Assembly: GCA_025356245.1 (NCBI GenBank)
Contig: JANXUO010000112.1
Span: forward strand, 1-38,560
Length of the DNA: 38,560 nucleotides
Origin: Hymenobacter sp.
GTDB lineage: Bacteria > Bacteroidota > Bacteroidia > Cytophagales > Hymenobacteraceae
Reading direction: 5' to 3'
The notes beneath the pieces are model-generated. The model was not told where the DNA came from. It saw nothing but the letters and a program-made list of their open reading frames with translations, and ran no database searches. Positions 1 to 9,692 of the stretch are shown here, in pieces (position 1 is the stretch's first letter; each line of letters starts with the position of its first letter). A program made the translations under genes and the position numbers.

Positions 1-1111
1 GGCGGGCACGTCGGTGAACATGAACGCCAACGAGGTGATTGCCAACGTGGCCCTCGAACTACTCGGGCACAGCCGGGGCGAGTACCAGTTTTGCCACCCC
101 AACAACCACGTCAACTGCTCGCAAAGCACCAACGACGCTTACCCCACGGCCTTTCGCATCGCCCTCAACAACAAGCTGGTGGGCTACCGCGAAACCCTGG
201 GCCGCCTCGCCGATGCCTTTGCCGCCAAGGGCGAGGAGTTTGCCAACGTCCTCAAAATGGGCCGCACCCAATTGCAGGACGCCGTGCCCATGAGCATGGG
301 CCACGAGTTTCGGGCCTTTGCCACCAACCTGCGCGAAGAGCTGCTGCGGATTGACGACTCGCGCCGCCTCATCTCCGAAATCAACATGGGTGCCACCGCC
401 ATCGGCACCGGCGTGAACACCCCGCCCGGCTACGCGGCGGCCGTCACAGAGCACCTGCGCCAGGTCACGGGCCTTGACCTGAGCCTAGCTGGCGACCTCA
501 TCGAAGCTACTTACGACACCGGCGCCTACGTGCAGCTCAGCGGCGTGTTGAAGCGCACAGCCGTCAAGCTGAGCAAGATATGCAACGACCTGCGCCTGCT
601 GTCCTCCGGCCCCCGCTGCGGCCTCAACGAAATAAACCTGCCGCCCTTGCAGCCCGGCTCCAGCATCATGCCCGGCAAGGTGAACCCGGTGGTGCCCGAA
701 GTAGTGAACCAAACTGCCTTCTACGTGGCCGGGGCCGACCTCACGGTGACGATGGCCGCCGAGGCGGGCCAATTGCAGCTTAATGTGATGGAACCCGTGA
801 TTTCCTTCGCTCTCTTCACCAGCATCAGCTACCTCACCAACGCCTGCAATACGCTGTGCGACAAGTGCGTGACCGGCATCACGGCCAACGCCGAACACGC
901 GGCCTCCCTGGTGTACAACAGCATCGGCATCGTGACGCAACTCAACCCCGTCATCGGCTACGAAGCCGCCGCCGACGTGGCCCGCGAAGCCCTGCAAACC
1001 GGCAAATCGGTCCACGACATTGCCGTGAGCGAACGCAATTTGCTTACCCAGGAAAAATGGGACGAGATTTTCACGTTCGAGAATCTGATTAGGCCGGTGT
1101 TTAGGAAGTAA
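1..1111 (+). CDS. aspA: Aspartate ammonia-lyase / class II fumarase family, 5' end outside the window
   Basis: The frame is open from the window start ([29 protein letters not shown]...). SxxMPGKVNP signature is present as '[19 protein letters not shown]', plus '[19 protein letters not shown]'. Confidence 0.9.
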   Translation, partial: AGTSVNMNANEVIANVALELLGHSRGEYQFCHPNNHVNCSQSTNDAYPTAFRIALNNKLVGYRETLGRLADAFAAKGEEFANVLKMGRTQLQDAVPMSMGHEFRAFATNLREELLRIDDSRRLISEINMGATAIGTGVNTPPGYAAAVTEHLRQVTGLDLSLAGDLIEATYDTGAYVQLSGVLKRTAVKLSKICNDLRLLSSGPRCGLNEINLPPLQPGSSIMPGKVNPVVPEVVNQTAFYVAGADLTVTMAAEAGQLQLNVMEPVISFALFTSISYLTNACNTLCDKCVTGITANAEHAASLVYNSIGIVTQLNPVIGYEAAADVAREALQTGKSVHDIAVSERNLLTQEKWDEIFTFENLIRPVFRK

Positions 1112-1118
1112 GGCCGAC

Positions 1119-1146
1119 GTACCGCGCAGCTGGGGCTGCGCGGTAC
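1119..1146. terminator. GC-rich hairpin between convergent genes (12-bp perfect stem, 4-nt loop)
   Basis: gtaccgcgcagc-tggg-gctgcgcggtac, located just after the aspA stop and before the stop of the minus-strand lipoprotein. No clear T-tract, so it could be a REP-like palindrome. Confidence 0.6.
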
Positions 1147-1154
1147 AATCGCCC

Positions 1155-1685
1155 CTACTTCTTCTCCCCCATCGTACCCATTTTGCCCTGCGGCGGAGTT
1201 TCCGTGCCAGCCCCGGCGCCAGTAGCCGTGCCGGCGGTGTTGCTGGTGCCGGGCGCGGTGCCCCCCTCGCCGCCCACGCCGCTGTTCGACATCCGGGCAC
1301 TGGTACCGCCGCCAGCCCCGGTGCCTTTGGTGCCGCCGTTGGCCGCTTCGCCGTGGCCCACGCTGCTGCTGAGGCTGCCGCTGCTGCCGTGGCCCGCGCC
1401 GCCCACGTTGCCGCCGTGGCCGCCGCTATTGCCGGTCGAGGTATTGACGGCGTTGTTGGACGTGGGCGTGGCTCCGGTGCTGATGCCCGCACCGCCCATG
1501 TCGCTTTCGAGGCCGCCATTTTCGGTGGCTTCGGCCCGGAGGCCGGCGGTGTTGGGCGTGCCGCTGTCGGCGCTACTGGCGGTTTTGGTGCTGACCGTGG
1601 CTTCGGGTTTTGATTGGCAAGCGCCGAGCAGGGCGGTGCCGAGGGCCAGCGCAGCCAGTGTAGCCGGAAAGGAGGAACGGGACAT
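1155..1685 (-). CDS. Gly/Ser/Thr-rich low-complexity lipoprotein
   Basis: Start at MSRSSFPATLAALALGTALLGACQSKPEATVS (lipobox LLGAC), followed by low-complexity GG/NTSTGNSGGHGGNVGGAGHGSSGS sequence. Confidence 0.65.
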   Translation of the reverse strand: MSRSSFPATLAALALGTALLGACQSKPEATVSTKTASSADSGTPNTAGLRAEATENGGLESDMGGAGISTGATPTSNNAVNTSTGNSGGHGGNVGGAGHGSSGSLSSSVGHGEAANGGTKGTGAGGGTSARMSNSGVGGEGGTAPGTSNTAGTATGAGAGTETPPQGKMGTMGEKK

Positions 1686-1818
1686 GACAGAGGAAAGGGA
1701 GTTGATGAGCCGGGTTATACGCTGGCAGGCTTGAAAGGGCGGTGCCGCCCCGCAATTTTTGTTGGCCTTGCGGTTTGCCTTACCTTCGGATTTCGGTTGT
1801 CCGCCTGCCCGCCTGCTT

Positions 1819-3108
1819 ATGACTGCCCCGCTGCCCCCGGTTTCGCTCACGCCCCCGCCCCGGCGGTGCGGCCAGCGCACCCGCCGGGTACGGGGCATCA
1901 TCTTCCTAAAAGATGTGGCGGTGCTGGCCCTCACGGCGTTTGGGGGGCCGCAGGCGCACCTGGCCATGATGTTTCGGCTGCTGGTGGAACGCCGCCGCTA
2001 CCTCTCATCGGCCGAGCTGCTGGAGCTGCAGGCCCTGTGCCAGCTGCTGCCGGGGCCCACCTCCACCCAAACCATCACCGTGATTGGCTACCGACTGGGC
2101 GGCCCCAACCTGGCCTACCTCACCCTGCTGGTGTGGGTAACACCGGCCTCGGTGCTGATGACGATGGCGGCGCTTACTCTCAGTCATCTATCGCCCGAAA
2201 AACTGGCCGCGCTGGTGCAGTTTGTGCAGCCGGTGGCGGTGGGGTTCGTGGCCTTTTCGGCGTACCGAATTGGCGAAAAAGTCATTCAAACCAAAACGGC
2301 CGTGGGGCTGATGGTGGCGGCGGCCATGCTGGCGTATTTTTTTCAGCTGCCGTGGGTACTGCCGGTGCTGCTGGTGGCGGGCGGGGCCATCACTACGCTG
2401 CGCTACCGACGGCACCGTCTGGTGGCCGACAAAGTACCCTTGCGCATCGAGTGGGCCAACGGGGCACTCTGGCTGGGCATTTTGCTGGGCGCGGCTCTGT
2501 TGGGGCACTACACGCACCTGCGGCCCGTGCTGCTGTTCGAGAATTTTTACCGCAACGGCTCGCTGGTGTTTGGGGGCGGGCAGGTGCTGGCCCCGCTGCT
2601 GTTTGCCGAGTTTGTGGAGTTCAAGCACTACCTCACAAGCGCCGAGTTTTTGTCGGGACTGGGGCTGGTGCAAGCTATGCCGGGGCCTAATTTTTCGTTG
2701 GCGGCCTACATTGGGGCCTTGGCCATGCGCAATACTGATGGCGGCCCCGGCAGCCAGGTTTTGGGCGCCTTGGTGGGCGTGGCGGGCATCTTTTTGCCGG
2801 GCACGCTGCTCATTTTCTTCGTCATCCGCTTCTGGGACCGGCTGCGGCAATACCGCGTGGTGCAGGCCTCGCTCGAAGGCATCAACGCCGTGAGCGCCGG
2901 GCTGGTGTGCGCGGCGGCGCTGCTGCTCTACCACCCGCTGCCCGACCGCCTGCTGGCCCTACCCTTTGGCTGGCACCTGGGGCCGGTAGCGGGCCTGCCC
3001 CTCAACCCGTTGCTGGTGGGCCTCACTTTTTTGCTGCTGCTCTGGGAGCGGATACCGGGCGTGGTGCTGGTGGGGCTGGCGCTGCTGGCGGGCGCGGTGC
3101 TGCGGTAA
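1819..3108 (+). CDS. chrA: Chromate transporter, ChrA (CHR) family, two-domain form
   Basis: Duplicated CHR-type halves: 'FLKDVAVLALTAFGGPQAHLAMM...LCQLLPGPTSTQT' and 'FGGGQVLAPLLFAEFVE...GLVQAMPGPNFSLAAYIG'. Start chosen at MTAPLPPVSL. Confidence 0.85.
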   Translation: MTAPLPPVSLTPPPRRCGQRTRRVRGIIFLKDVAVLALTAFGGPQAHLAMMFRLLVERRRYLSSAELLELQALCQLLPGPTSTQTITVIGYRLGGPNLAYLTLLVWVTPASVLMTMAALTLSHLSPEKLAALVQFVQPVAVGFVAFSAYRIGEKVIQTKTAVGLMVAAAMLAYFFQLPWVLPVLLVAGGAITTLRYRRHRLVADKVPLRIEWANGALWLGILLGAALLGHYTHLRPVLLFENFYRNGSLVFGGGQVLAPLLFAEFVEFKHYLTSAEFLSGLGLVQAMPGPNFSLAAYIGALAMRNTDGGPGSQVLGALVGVAGIFLPGTLLIFFVIRFWDRLRQYRVVQASLEGINAVSAGLVCAAALLLYHPLPDRLLALPFGWHLGPVAGLPLNPLLVGLTFLLLLWERIPGVVLVGLALLAGAVLR

Positions 3109-3347
3109 GCTTTGGCCACCTGTTTCGGGGTCCGCGATTTTTGCAGCAAAAGCTGTTTCTGGCAAAGGCGCGGATGGCTGAGGGCCGTGTTAATTTTTGG
3201 ACAAAAAACGCCACGCCAACGCTGCAAACGACTTACTACGCAATAAAAAATCGTTAAATGATAGCCAACGGCTATGTTTTGACCTTACCGTTGCGTAGCT
3301 TCACAGGCCGAACGGCCGAGTAGTTCATTAATCCCCCTTCCTTATTT

Positions 3348-3824
3348 ATGAAGACAATTTTCCTCAAGTGGTGCTGCACTAGCGGCCGCACGGCACTAGC
3401 GCTGAGCGCCGTGCTGATGCTCGGCGCTACTACCTCCTCCCGCGCCCAGGATGCGCCCCGCCCCGCCAAGGCGGGCACCGTGCAGCCCCCGCTGGAGCTG
3501 GCCGAGCAGATGCCCGACTGCCCCGGCGGCTACGACAAGCTGCTGAATGACTTACGGGCCGCCGTGAAAATTCCGGCCAATGTCCACAACGGCGGACGCT
3601 GGCTCGTACGCTTCGTGATAGGCCCCGACGGGCGCGTAAGCAGCACCAACGTGCAGCCCAGCCCCCGCAATAAGCTCTCCGAAACATCGAGCGATGGCAA
3701 GGCCCTGGCCCAGGCCTTGCGGGCGGCCCTGCGCCAGGTGCTGGCCGATGCCGAGTGGACGCCCGGCCAGCAAGCCGGCAAACCGGTGGCCGTGGCCATC
3801 ACGCTGCCGCTGATGATGCAGTAA
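3348..3824 (+). CDS. Secreted protein with TonB C-terminal-like domain
   Basis: Signal peptide (MKTIFLKWCCTSGRTALALSAVLMLGATTSSRAQ), then 'MPDCPGGYDKLLNDLRAAVKIPANVHNGGRWLVRFVIGPDGRVSSTNV...W TPGQQAGKPVAVAITLPL', which is TonB-CTD-like. Confidence 0.7.
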   Translation: MKTIFLKWCCTSGRTALALSAVLMLGATTSSRAQDAPRPAKAGTVQPPLELAEQMPDCPGGYDKLLNDLRAAVKIPANVHNGGRWLVRFVIGPDGRVSSTNVQPSPRNKLSETSSDGKALAQALRAALRQVLADAEWTPGQQAGKPVAVAITLPLMMQ

Positions 3825-3957
3825 TCGGGCATGGCTGCGGCGGTTATAGCGCCAGTCCCAGGTTTCGCGTAACGACGCTAGGCAGTTAATTTACTGCTTC
3901 AAGCGCAAAGTCCAGGCGGTGCACTTGCCTCTTACGCCAACCTTCCTACTCCACCCG

Positions 3958-5313
3958 ATGCTGTTTTACACTGTTATGAAGCCCTTGGTGCAGGTGGCGC
4001 TGCGCGTTTTTTTTCGGCGCATTGAGGTGCGCCACCCCGAGCGGCTGCGGCTGCCGGGCCCGCTGTTGCTGGCTGGCAATCACCCCAATACGCTGATGGA
4101 CCCGCTGCTCTCGGCTGTGCACCGGCGCGAGCCCATTGCTTTTCTGGCCAAAAGCACGTTTTTTAAGAACCCCGTCAGCCGGGCGATTCTGGAGTCGGGC
4201 AACTCCATTCCCATCTACCGGGCGCAGGACGTGGCGCCGGGCAGCCCCCCGCCCACCCCGGCGCAGCAGGCCGCCCGCAACGAGGCCACCTTCGGGCGTT
4301 GCTACGACTACCTGGGGCAAGGCGGCACCATCATGATTTTCCCCGAAGGTACCAGCGTGAGCGAGCGCCGCCTGCGGCCCCTCAAAACCGGGGCGGCCCG
4401 CATTGCGCTGGGGGCCGAAGCCCGGCACGACTTCAAGCTCGGACTGCACGTAGTGCCGGTAGCAGTCAATTACTTCGACCCCGCCCGATTTCGCTCCGAT
4501 GTGCTGCTGAACGTGGCCCCGCCCATTGCCGTGGCCGAGTTTGCGGCCCTCTACGCCCAAAGCCCCGAAGCCGCCGCCGAGGCCCTCACCGCCCGCATCC
4601 GCGAGGCGCTGGAGCGCCGCCTGGTGGTGAGCCACGACGCCGCCGACGATGCCCTGGTGCTGCAAATCGAGCGCACCTTCGGCAGCCACCTCAACCCCGA
4701 CGACGACCCCGACACGCTCTACGACAACTTCCGCCTCAGCCAGCAGCTTCTGCTGGCCCTAAGCTGGTTTCAGGAGCACCACCCCGAACAGCTGGCCACC
4801 GTGCGCCAATTGCTGCACGACTACCGCGAGGCCCTGCACCAGCACCACCTCTCCGACGAAGCCATTGACGATGAGCGCCGTGGCTCGGTGGCCGGGCTCC
4901 TCAACCTGGTGCTGGGCGTACCCGTGTGGCTCTACGGCGTCGTGAACAACTACCTGCCCTACATATTGCCCAGTATGGTAGCCCGCCGCGCCACCAAGGA
5001 CGTTGAATTTGTTGCGCCCATCATGCTGGTGGTGGGCATGATAACCTTCCCGCTGGCCTACGCCCTGCAAGCCGCCGCTGTGCAGCACTGGCTGCACAAC
5101 GGTTGGCTCACGGCCGGCTATTTACTCAGCCTGCCCCTTACCGGCTTCTACGCCTTAGGCTACTACACCCAGCTGGCCGAACGCCTGCGGCGGCTGCGGG
5201 CGCGGCGCTTGTTTCGGCAGCAACCCGCTGTGGGGCAGCAGCTTTTGGCACAACGCGCCGCCATCGTGCAAGCCCTGGAAACGGCGCGGAAGGCATTTAT
5301 GGGCAAGGCGTAA
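3958..5313 (+). CDS. PlsC-like 1-acylglycerol-3-phosphate acyltransferase
   Basis: 'LLLAGNHPNTLMDPLL' (NHx4D-like), 'IMIFPEGTSVSERRLRPLKTGAARIAL' (FPEGT) and C-terminal TM segments. Confidence 0.85.
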   Translation: MLFYTVMKPLVQVALRVFFRRIEVRHPERLRLPGPLLLAGNHPNTLMDPLLSAVHRREPIAFLAKSTFFKNPVSRAILESGNSIPIYRAQDVAPGSPPPTPAQQAARNEATFGRCYDYLGQGGTIMIFPEGTSVSERRLRPLKTGAARIALGAEARHDFKLGLHVVPVAVNYFDPARFRSDVLLNVAPPIAVAEFAALYAQSPEAAAEALTARIREALERRLVVSHDAADDALVLQIERTFGSHLNPDDDPDTLYDNFRLSQQLLLALSWFQEHHPEQLATVRQLLHDYREALHQHHLSDEAIDDERRGSVAGLLNLVLGVPVWLYGVVNNYLPYILPSMVARRATKDVEFVAPIMLVVGMITFPLAYALQAAAVQHWLHNGWLTAGYLLSLPLTGFYALGYYTQLAERLRRLRARRLFRQQPAVGQQLLAQRAAIVQALETARKAFMGKA

Positions 5314-5366
5314 GCTTCTTGTTTCTTGCTCAAGGGGTTAGTCGCTGAAAACGAGAAACAAGAAAC
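5314..5366. terminator. Imperfect hairpin between convergent plsC-like and rfbA genes
   Basis: gcttcttgtttcttgc ... acgagaaacaagaaac; 13 of 16 positions pair. It starts at the nucleotide after the + CDS stop and ends 6 nt before the stop of the - CDS. Confidence 0.6.
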
Positions 5367-5372
5367 CCCACG

Positions 5373-6242
5373 TTACTCGTTGAGCGTCGGCAGGTTCATT
5401 AAGTAGTCGCCGTAGCCGCTTTTGCGCAGGGGTTCGGCAATTGCGCGGAGCTGGTCGGCATTGATGAAGCCCTGGCGGTAAGCAATTTCCTCGATGGCCC
5501 CGACTTTCAGGCCCTGGCGCTGCTCAATTACTTTGACAAACTCGCCGGCTTGCATCAGGCTCTCGAAGGTGCCGGTATCGAGCCAGGCGGTACCCCGGCC
5601 TAATATGCCCACTTTCAGGGTACCACGCCGCAGGTACTCACGGTTCACATCGGTTATCTCGTACTCGCCGCGTGGGCTGAGGGCCAGATTTTTGGCAATC
5701 TCGATGACGTCGTTGTCGTAAAAATACAGGCCGGGCACGGCGTAGTTGCTCTTGGGCTGGGCGGGTTTTTCCTCGATGCTGAGGGCTTTTTTGTCGGCAT
5801 CGAACTCGACCACGCCGTAACGCTCGGGGTCAGTTACGTGGTAGGCAAACACCACGCCGCCGCTGGGGTCGTTGTTGGCCTTGAGTAATTCTTCGAGGCC
5901 CGCACCGTAAAAAATGTTGTCGCCCAGTACCAGCGCCACATTATCGTCGCCAATAAAATCGGCCCCAATCACGAACGCCTGCGCCAGCCCGTTAGGGATT
6001 TCCTGGATGGCGTACTCGAAGTTGCAGCCCAGGTTTTTGCCATCGCCGAGCAGCTTCTGAAACTGGGCTTGGTCGTGGGGCGTGGTGATGATGAGCACGT
6101 CTTTAATACCTGCCATCAGCAAGATGCTGAGCGGGTAGTAAATCATGGGCTTGTCGTAAACCGGCATGAGCTGCTTGCTTACGGCTAGGGTGAGCGGGTG
6201 CAAACGAGTGCCGGAGCCGCCGGCGAGAATGATGCCTTTCAT
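5373..6242 (-). CDS. rfbA: Glucose-1-phosphate thymidylyltransferase
   Basis: [46 protein letters not shown]...[14 protein letters not shown]...[16 protein letters not shown], the RmlA/RfbA signature. Confidence 0.96.
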   Translation of the reverse strand: MKGIILAGGSGTRLHPLTLAVSKQLMPVYDKPMIYYPLSILLMAGIKDVLIITTPHDQAQFQKLLGDGKNLGCNFEYAIQEIPNGLAQAFVIGADFIGDDNVALVLGDNIFYGAGLEELLKANNDPSGGVVFAYHVTDPERYGVVEFDADKKALSIEEKPAQPKSNYAVPGLYFYDNDVIEIAKNLALSPRGEYEITDVNREYLRRGTLKVGILGRGTAWLDTGTFESLMQAGEFVKVIEQRQGLKVGAIEEIAYRQGFINADQLRAIAEPLRKSGYGDYLMNLPTLNE

Positions 6243-6315
6243 GAGGGGAGTTGGGTGGTCAGATTTAAGCCATTGAATAATTTTCAGCGGCTCTGGCAGC
6301 AGTTTGTAGGATGCC

Positions 6316-7791
6316 CTAATATGCTCTGGCGAAATACGCCCGGCGCACACTCGGCTGGCCCGTCACGATGCAGGTGCCGTCCTCGTCGGGCTCGTTGAGG
6401 GCCAGGCAGCGAATAGTGGCTTTGGTTTGCTCCTTGATAAGCTCCTCGGTGGCGGAGGTGCCATCGTAGTGGGCCAGCACGAAGCCCGCTTTGTCGTCGA
6501 GCACGCGCTTAAATTCTTCGTAGCTGTCCACGCGGGTGGTGTGGGTTTGCTGGAAGGCCTTGGCCTTGGCGTAAATATTGGCCTGAATGTCAACCAAAAG
6601 CTGGTCCACACTGGCCACGATGTCGGCCAGGGGCAGGCTCATCTTCTCTTTGGTGTCGCGGCGGGCCACTTCCACGGTGCCATTGTCGAGGTCGCGGTTG
6701 CCGATGGCCAGGCGCACGGGCACGCCCTTGGTTTCCCACTCGGCAAACTTAGCGCCGGGGCGCTCGGTGTCGCGGGCGTCAAGCTTCACCGAAATGCCCC
6801 TAGCAACAAGCCCCATTTGAATGGGCTTGATGCGCTCGATGAGGGCTTCCATCTCGCCGGTTTTGTAGATGGGCACGATGACGACCTGAATGGGCGCCAG
6901 CTTGGGCGGCAGCACCAGGCCGTCGTCGTCGGAGTGGGCCATCACGAGGGCACCCATCAGGCGGGTGCTCACGCCCCAGCTCGTGCCCCACACGTACTCC
7001 CGAACCCCTTCTTTGTTAGCAAATTGCACGTCAAAGGCTTTGGCAAAGTTCTGGCCCAGGAAGTGGCTGGTGCCAGCTTGCAGGGCCTTGCCGTCCTGCA
7101 TCAGCGCCTCGATGCAATAAGTATCCTCGGCCCCGGCGAAACGCTCGTTTTCGGTCTTCACGCCCTTGATGACGGGCAGGGCCAGGTGCTCCTCGGCAAA
7201 CTCGGCGTACACGTCGAGCATTTGGCGGGTTTCGGCCACGGCTTCGGCGGCAGTAGCGTGGGCGGTGTGGCCTTCCTGCCACAAAAACTCGGCGGTGCGC
7301 AGGAACAGGCGAGTACGCATTTCCCAGCGTACCACGTTGGCCCACTGGTTGATGAGCAGGGGCAAGTCGCGGTAGCTTTGCACCCAGTTTTTGTAGGTAC
7401 TCCAAATGATGGCCTCCGAGGTGGGGCGCACCACCAGCTCTTCTTCGAGCTTGGCGGCGGGGTCCACGCGCAGCTTGCCGGGGCGGTCGGGGTCGGTTTG
7501 GAGGCGGTAGTGCGTGACGACGGCGCACTCCTTGGCGAAGCCCTCGGCGTTCTTCTCCTCGGCCTCAAACAGGCTTTTGGGGATGAAGATGGGGAAGTAG
7601 GCATTTTCGTGGCCCGTGCGCTTAAACATATCGTCCAGGGTGCGCTGCATTTTCTCCCAAATGGCGTAGCCGTAGGGCTTGATGACCATGCAGCCGCGCA
7701 CGGCCGAATTTTCGGCCAGCCCGGCCCTTTTCACCAATTCGTTGTACCACAGCGAATAATCTTCCTGGCGGGTAGGCAACTTTTTGCTCAT
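6316..7791 (-). CDS. proS: Prolyl-tRNA synthetase (eukaryotic/archaeal-like ProS type)
   Basis: [50 protein letters not shown]...[59 protein letters not shown]. Confidence 0.96.
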   Translation of the reverse strand: MSKKLPTRQEDYSLWYNELVKRAGLAENSAVRGCMVIKPYGYAIWEKMQRTLDDMFKRTGHENAYFPIFIPKSLFEAEEKNAEGFAKECAVVTHYRLQTDPDRPGKLRVDPAAKLEEELVVRPTSEAIIWSTYKNWVQSYRDLPLLINQWANVVRWEMRTRLFLRTAEFLWQEGHTAHATAAEAVAETRQMLDVYAEFAEEHLALPVIKGVKTENERFAGAEDTYCIEALMQDGKALQAGTSHFLGQNFAKAFDVQFANKEGVREYVWGTSWGVSTRLMGALVMAHSDDDGLVLPPKLAPIQVVIVPIYKTGEMEALIERIKPIQMGLVARGISVKLDARDTERPGAKFAEWETKGVPVRLAIGNRDLDNGTVEVARRDTKEKMSLPLADIVASVDQLLVDIQANIYAKAKAFQQTHTTRVDSYEEFKRVLDDKAGFVLAHYDGTSATEELIKEQTKATIRCLALNEPDEDGTCIVTGQPSVRRAYFARAY

Positions 7792-8017
7792 TTCTGGTAT
7801 CTGGAGGGTAATCGAAAATAGTTCCCAAAGCTGGTACAGGTTTTGAGAATAGCTGGGTACCGAAGCCGCAGCTGGTTGCGGCATTCGGGCACTGTTTCGG
7901 GGTAAAATTACGTTATGAATGCGGGCCGTCCCGGCGTCGCGCTTCCGGCTTCATTCGGAAACCATCTGTTTGGTTGTTATTTTACAGTAGGCCCACCCGC
8001 TTTTTTTCTCCCCAGCC

Positions 8018-9589
8018 ATGAAAAACCTGCTCACTGCTACTCTCCCGGCTTTGGCCCTGCTTGCCCTTGGCGGCTGCGCCAGTACGGCGGGCCTGGCCAC
8101 GTCGGAAGACGACGGCGTTTACTATAATTCCAGCGACCACACCACGGCCGTGGCCTCAGCCGCTGGCTACGGCAGCGGCTATCAGGGCCAGGGCAACGGC
8201 GGCAACGCGGGCACCTACAACCAGCCCACTCCGGCCCAAACCCAAAGCGACGAAGCCGCCAACCCCGACTACAACGGCAACACCGGCACCACCCAAAGCG
8301 GTAACTCGACGCAGTACTACGACGACAATGCGGCCACCAACGGCAACGGTGCCTACAACCAAGGGTACAACAACGGGTACAACAACGGCCGCTCGTCGTC
8401 CATCTTCCACTCGCCCTACGCAGGGCCGGGCGTGGCCTATTACGCCCCGCCCATGTACGCGCCCTACACCGTCATTGCCGCGCCGGGCTACGGCTGGGGC
8501 GGCGGCTACTGCGGGTTCTCGTCGTTTGGCGGCTACGGCTATGACCCATTTTACAGCGGATTTTACGGGCCGGGCTACGGCTACGGGTCAGGTTTTAGCA
8601 TCAGCTTCGGCTACGGGTTTGGCGGTGGCTACGGCTACGGCCGACCTTACGGCTGGGGCTCGCCCTACGGCGGATTCTACGACCCGTATTGGGGTGGCTA
8701 CTACGGCCGCAACTACTACGGTGGTGGCTACGGTGGTGGCTACGGTGGCCGGCCCCGCAACGTAGTATACACGGGCAGCGGTAATTATGGTGGCGACCGG
8801 GGCGCGGGCAATACGGTGCTCGTAGGCCCGCGCGGCGGCCGGGGTGGCGACGTAACCGGCGGCAAAACCGCTGCTGGCGGGGCCAGCCAGGGCACCGGCG
8901 GCCGGGTAGGGCGCAGTTCAGCTTTCGATGGCACCGCCACACCCGGCGGCACCGGCGGCCGGAGCACTTACGGCGACGGCAACAGCTCGGCAACCGGCAC
9001 TATGGCTGCGCCGCAGCCGGGCCGGGTGTCGCGCATGGACGAAGGTGGCCGCGCTGGTTACAACACCCCAACGAATATTTCTAACAACCCCGACACTCGC
9101 AGCGGCGGGCGTTACAACGAAGCCCCGGTGGGCTCACTGCAAGGCACATCAGCCCCCACTGGCAAAGGCGAAGACAATGCCTACGGTGGTGGTCGCCCCG
9201 TGCGCATGGCTCCCGTAGATGGCGCGACGCCAACCACTAAAGACCCTTACTACAGCCAGCCTGCTCCGGCTGGTGAAGGCGGGCGTCGCGGCGGCCGTTT
9301 TGCCGATGGCAACTCCGGCTACAGCCAGCCCCAGCCGCAAGCGCAGCCCCAGGGCGAGGCCGTTCCTGGTGGCAAGCGGGGAGGCTTTTTTGGCGGCGGT
9401 GATGCCCAGCCCCAGCGCACATACGAGCAGCCGCAACGCAACTACGAGCGGCCCCAACGTACCTACGAGGCTCCGCAACGCACTTATGAGCAGCCCCAGC
9501 GCAACTACGAGCGGCCGGCCTCAGGCGGCGGGGGTGGCGGCGGCGGCAACTCCGGTGGCGGCGGCGGCGGGCGTAGCGGCCGTTGGTAG
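8018..9589 (+). CDS. Gly/Tyr-rich low-complexity lipoprotein with C-terminal QRxYE-type tandem repeats
   Basis: Lipobox MKNLLTATLPALALLALGGCAS; GYGGGYGYGRPYGWGSPYGG tracts; C-terminal (Q)PQRTYEQPQRNYERPQRTYEAPQRTYEQPQRNYERP and poly-Gly. Confidence 0.75.
   Translation: MKNLLTATLPALALLALGGCASTAGLATSEDDGVYYNSSDHTTAVASAAGYGSGYQGQGNGGNAGTYNQPTPAQTQSDEAANPDYNGNTGTTQSGNSTQYYDDNAATNGNGAYNQGYNNGYNNGRSSSIFHSPYAGPGVAYYAPPMYAPYTVIAAPGYGWGGGYCGFSSFGGYGYDPFYSGFYGPGYGYGSGFSISFGYGFGGGYGYGRPYGWGSPYGGFYDPYWGGYYGRNYYGGGYGGGYGGRPRNVVYTGSGNYGGDRGAGNTVLVGPRGGRGGDVTGGKTAAGGASQGTGGRVGRSSAFDGTATPGGTGGRSTYGDGNSSATGTMAAPQPGRVSRMDEGGRAGYNTPTNISNNPDTRSGGRYNEAPVGSLQGTSAPTGKGEDNAYGGGRPVRMAPVDGATPTTKDPYYSQPAPAGEGGRRGGRFADGNSGYSQPQPQAQPQGEAVPGGKRGGFFGGGDAQPQRTYEQPQRNYERPQRTYEAPQRTYEQPQRNYERPASGGGGGGGGNSGGGGGGRSGRW
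9412..9514 (+). repeat. In-gene tandem repeat of an 18-bp unit encoding PQR(T/N)YE
   Basis: Successive units cagcgcacatacgag / caacgcaactacgag / caacgtacctacgag / caacgcacttatgag / cagcgcaactacgag. Confidence 0.75.
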
Positions 9590-9692
9590 CCTTGGCAGAA
9601 ACTTGCTTTTTGCTGGCCCTGGTTAGAATTGAATGAAGGAACCGGTCTCGGTGGCCGGTTCTTTTTTGCCCGAATTTTCTGCTTTTTTTCTT

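Noticed and set aside
485-1519. 344-aa minus-strand ORF
   Set aside because: Shadow frame across aspA and the low-complexity lipoprotein; Ala/Arg-rich artefact.
6427-7821. 464-aa plus-strand ORF
   Set aside because: Antisense shadow of proS in GC-rich DNA; composition ([13 protein letters not shown]...) is not protein-like, while proS motifs on the minus strand are unambiguous.
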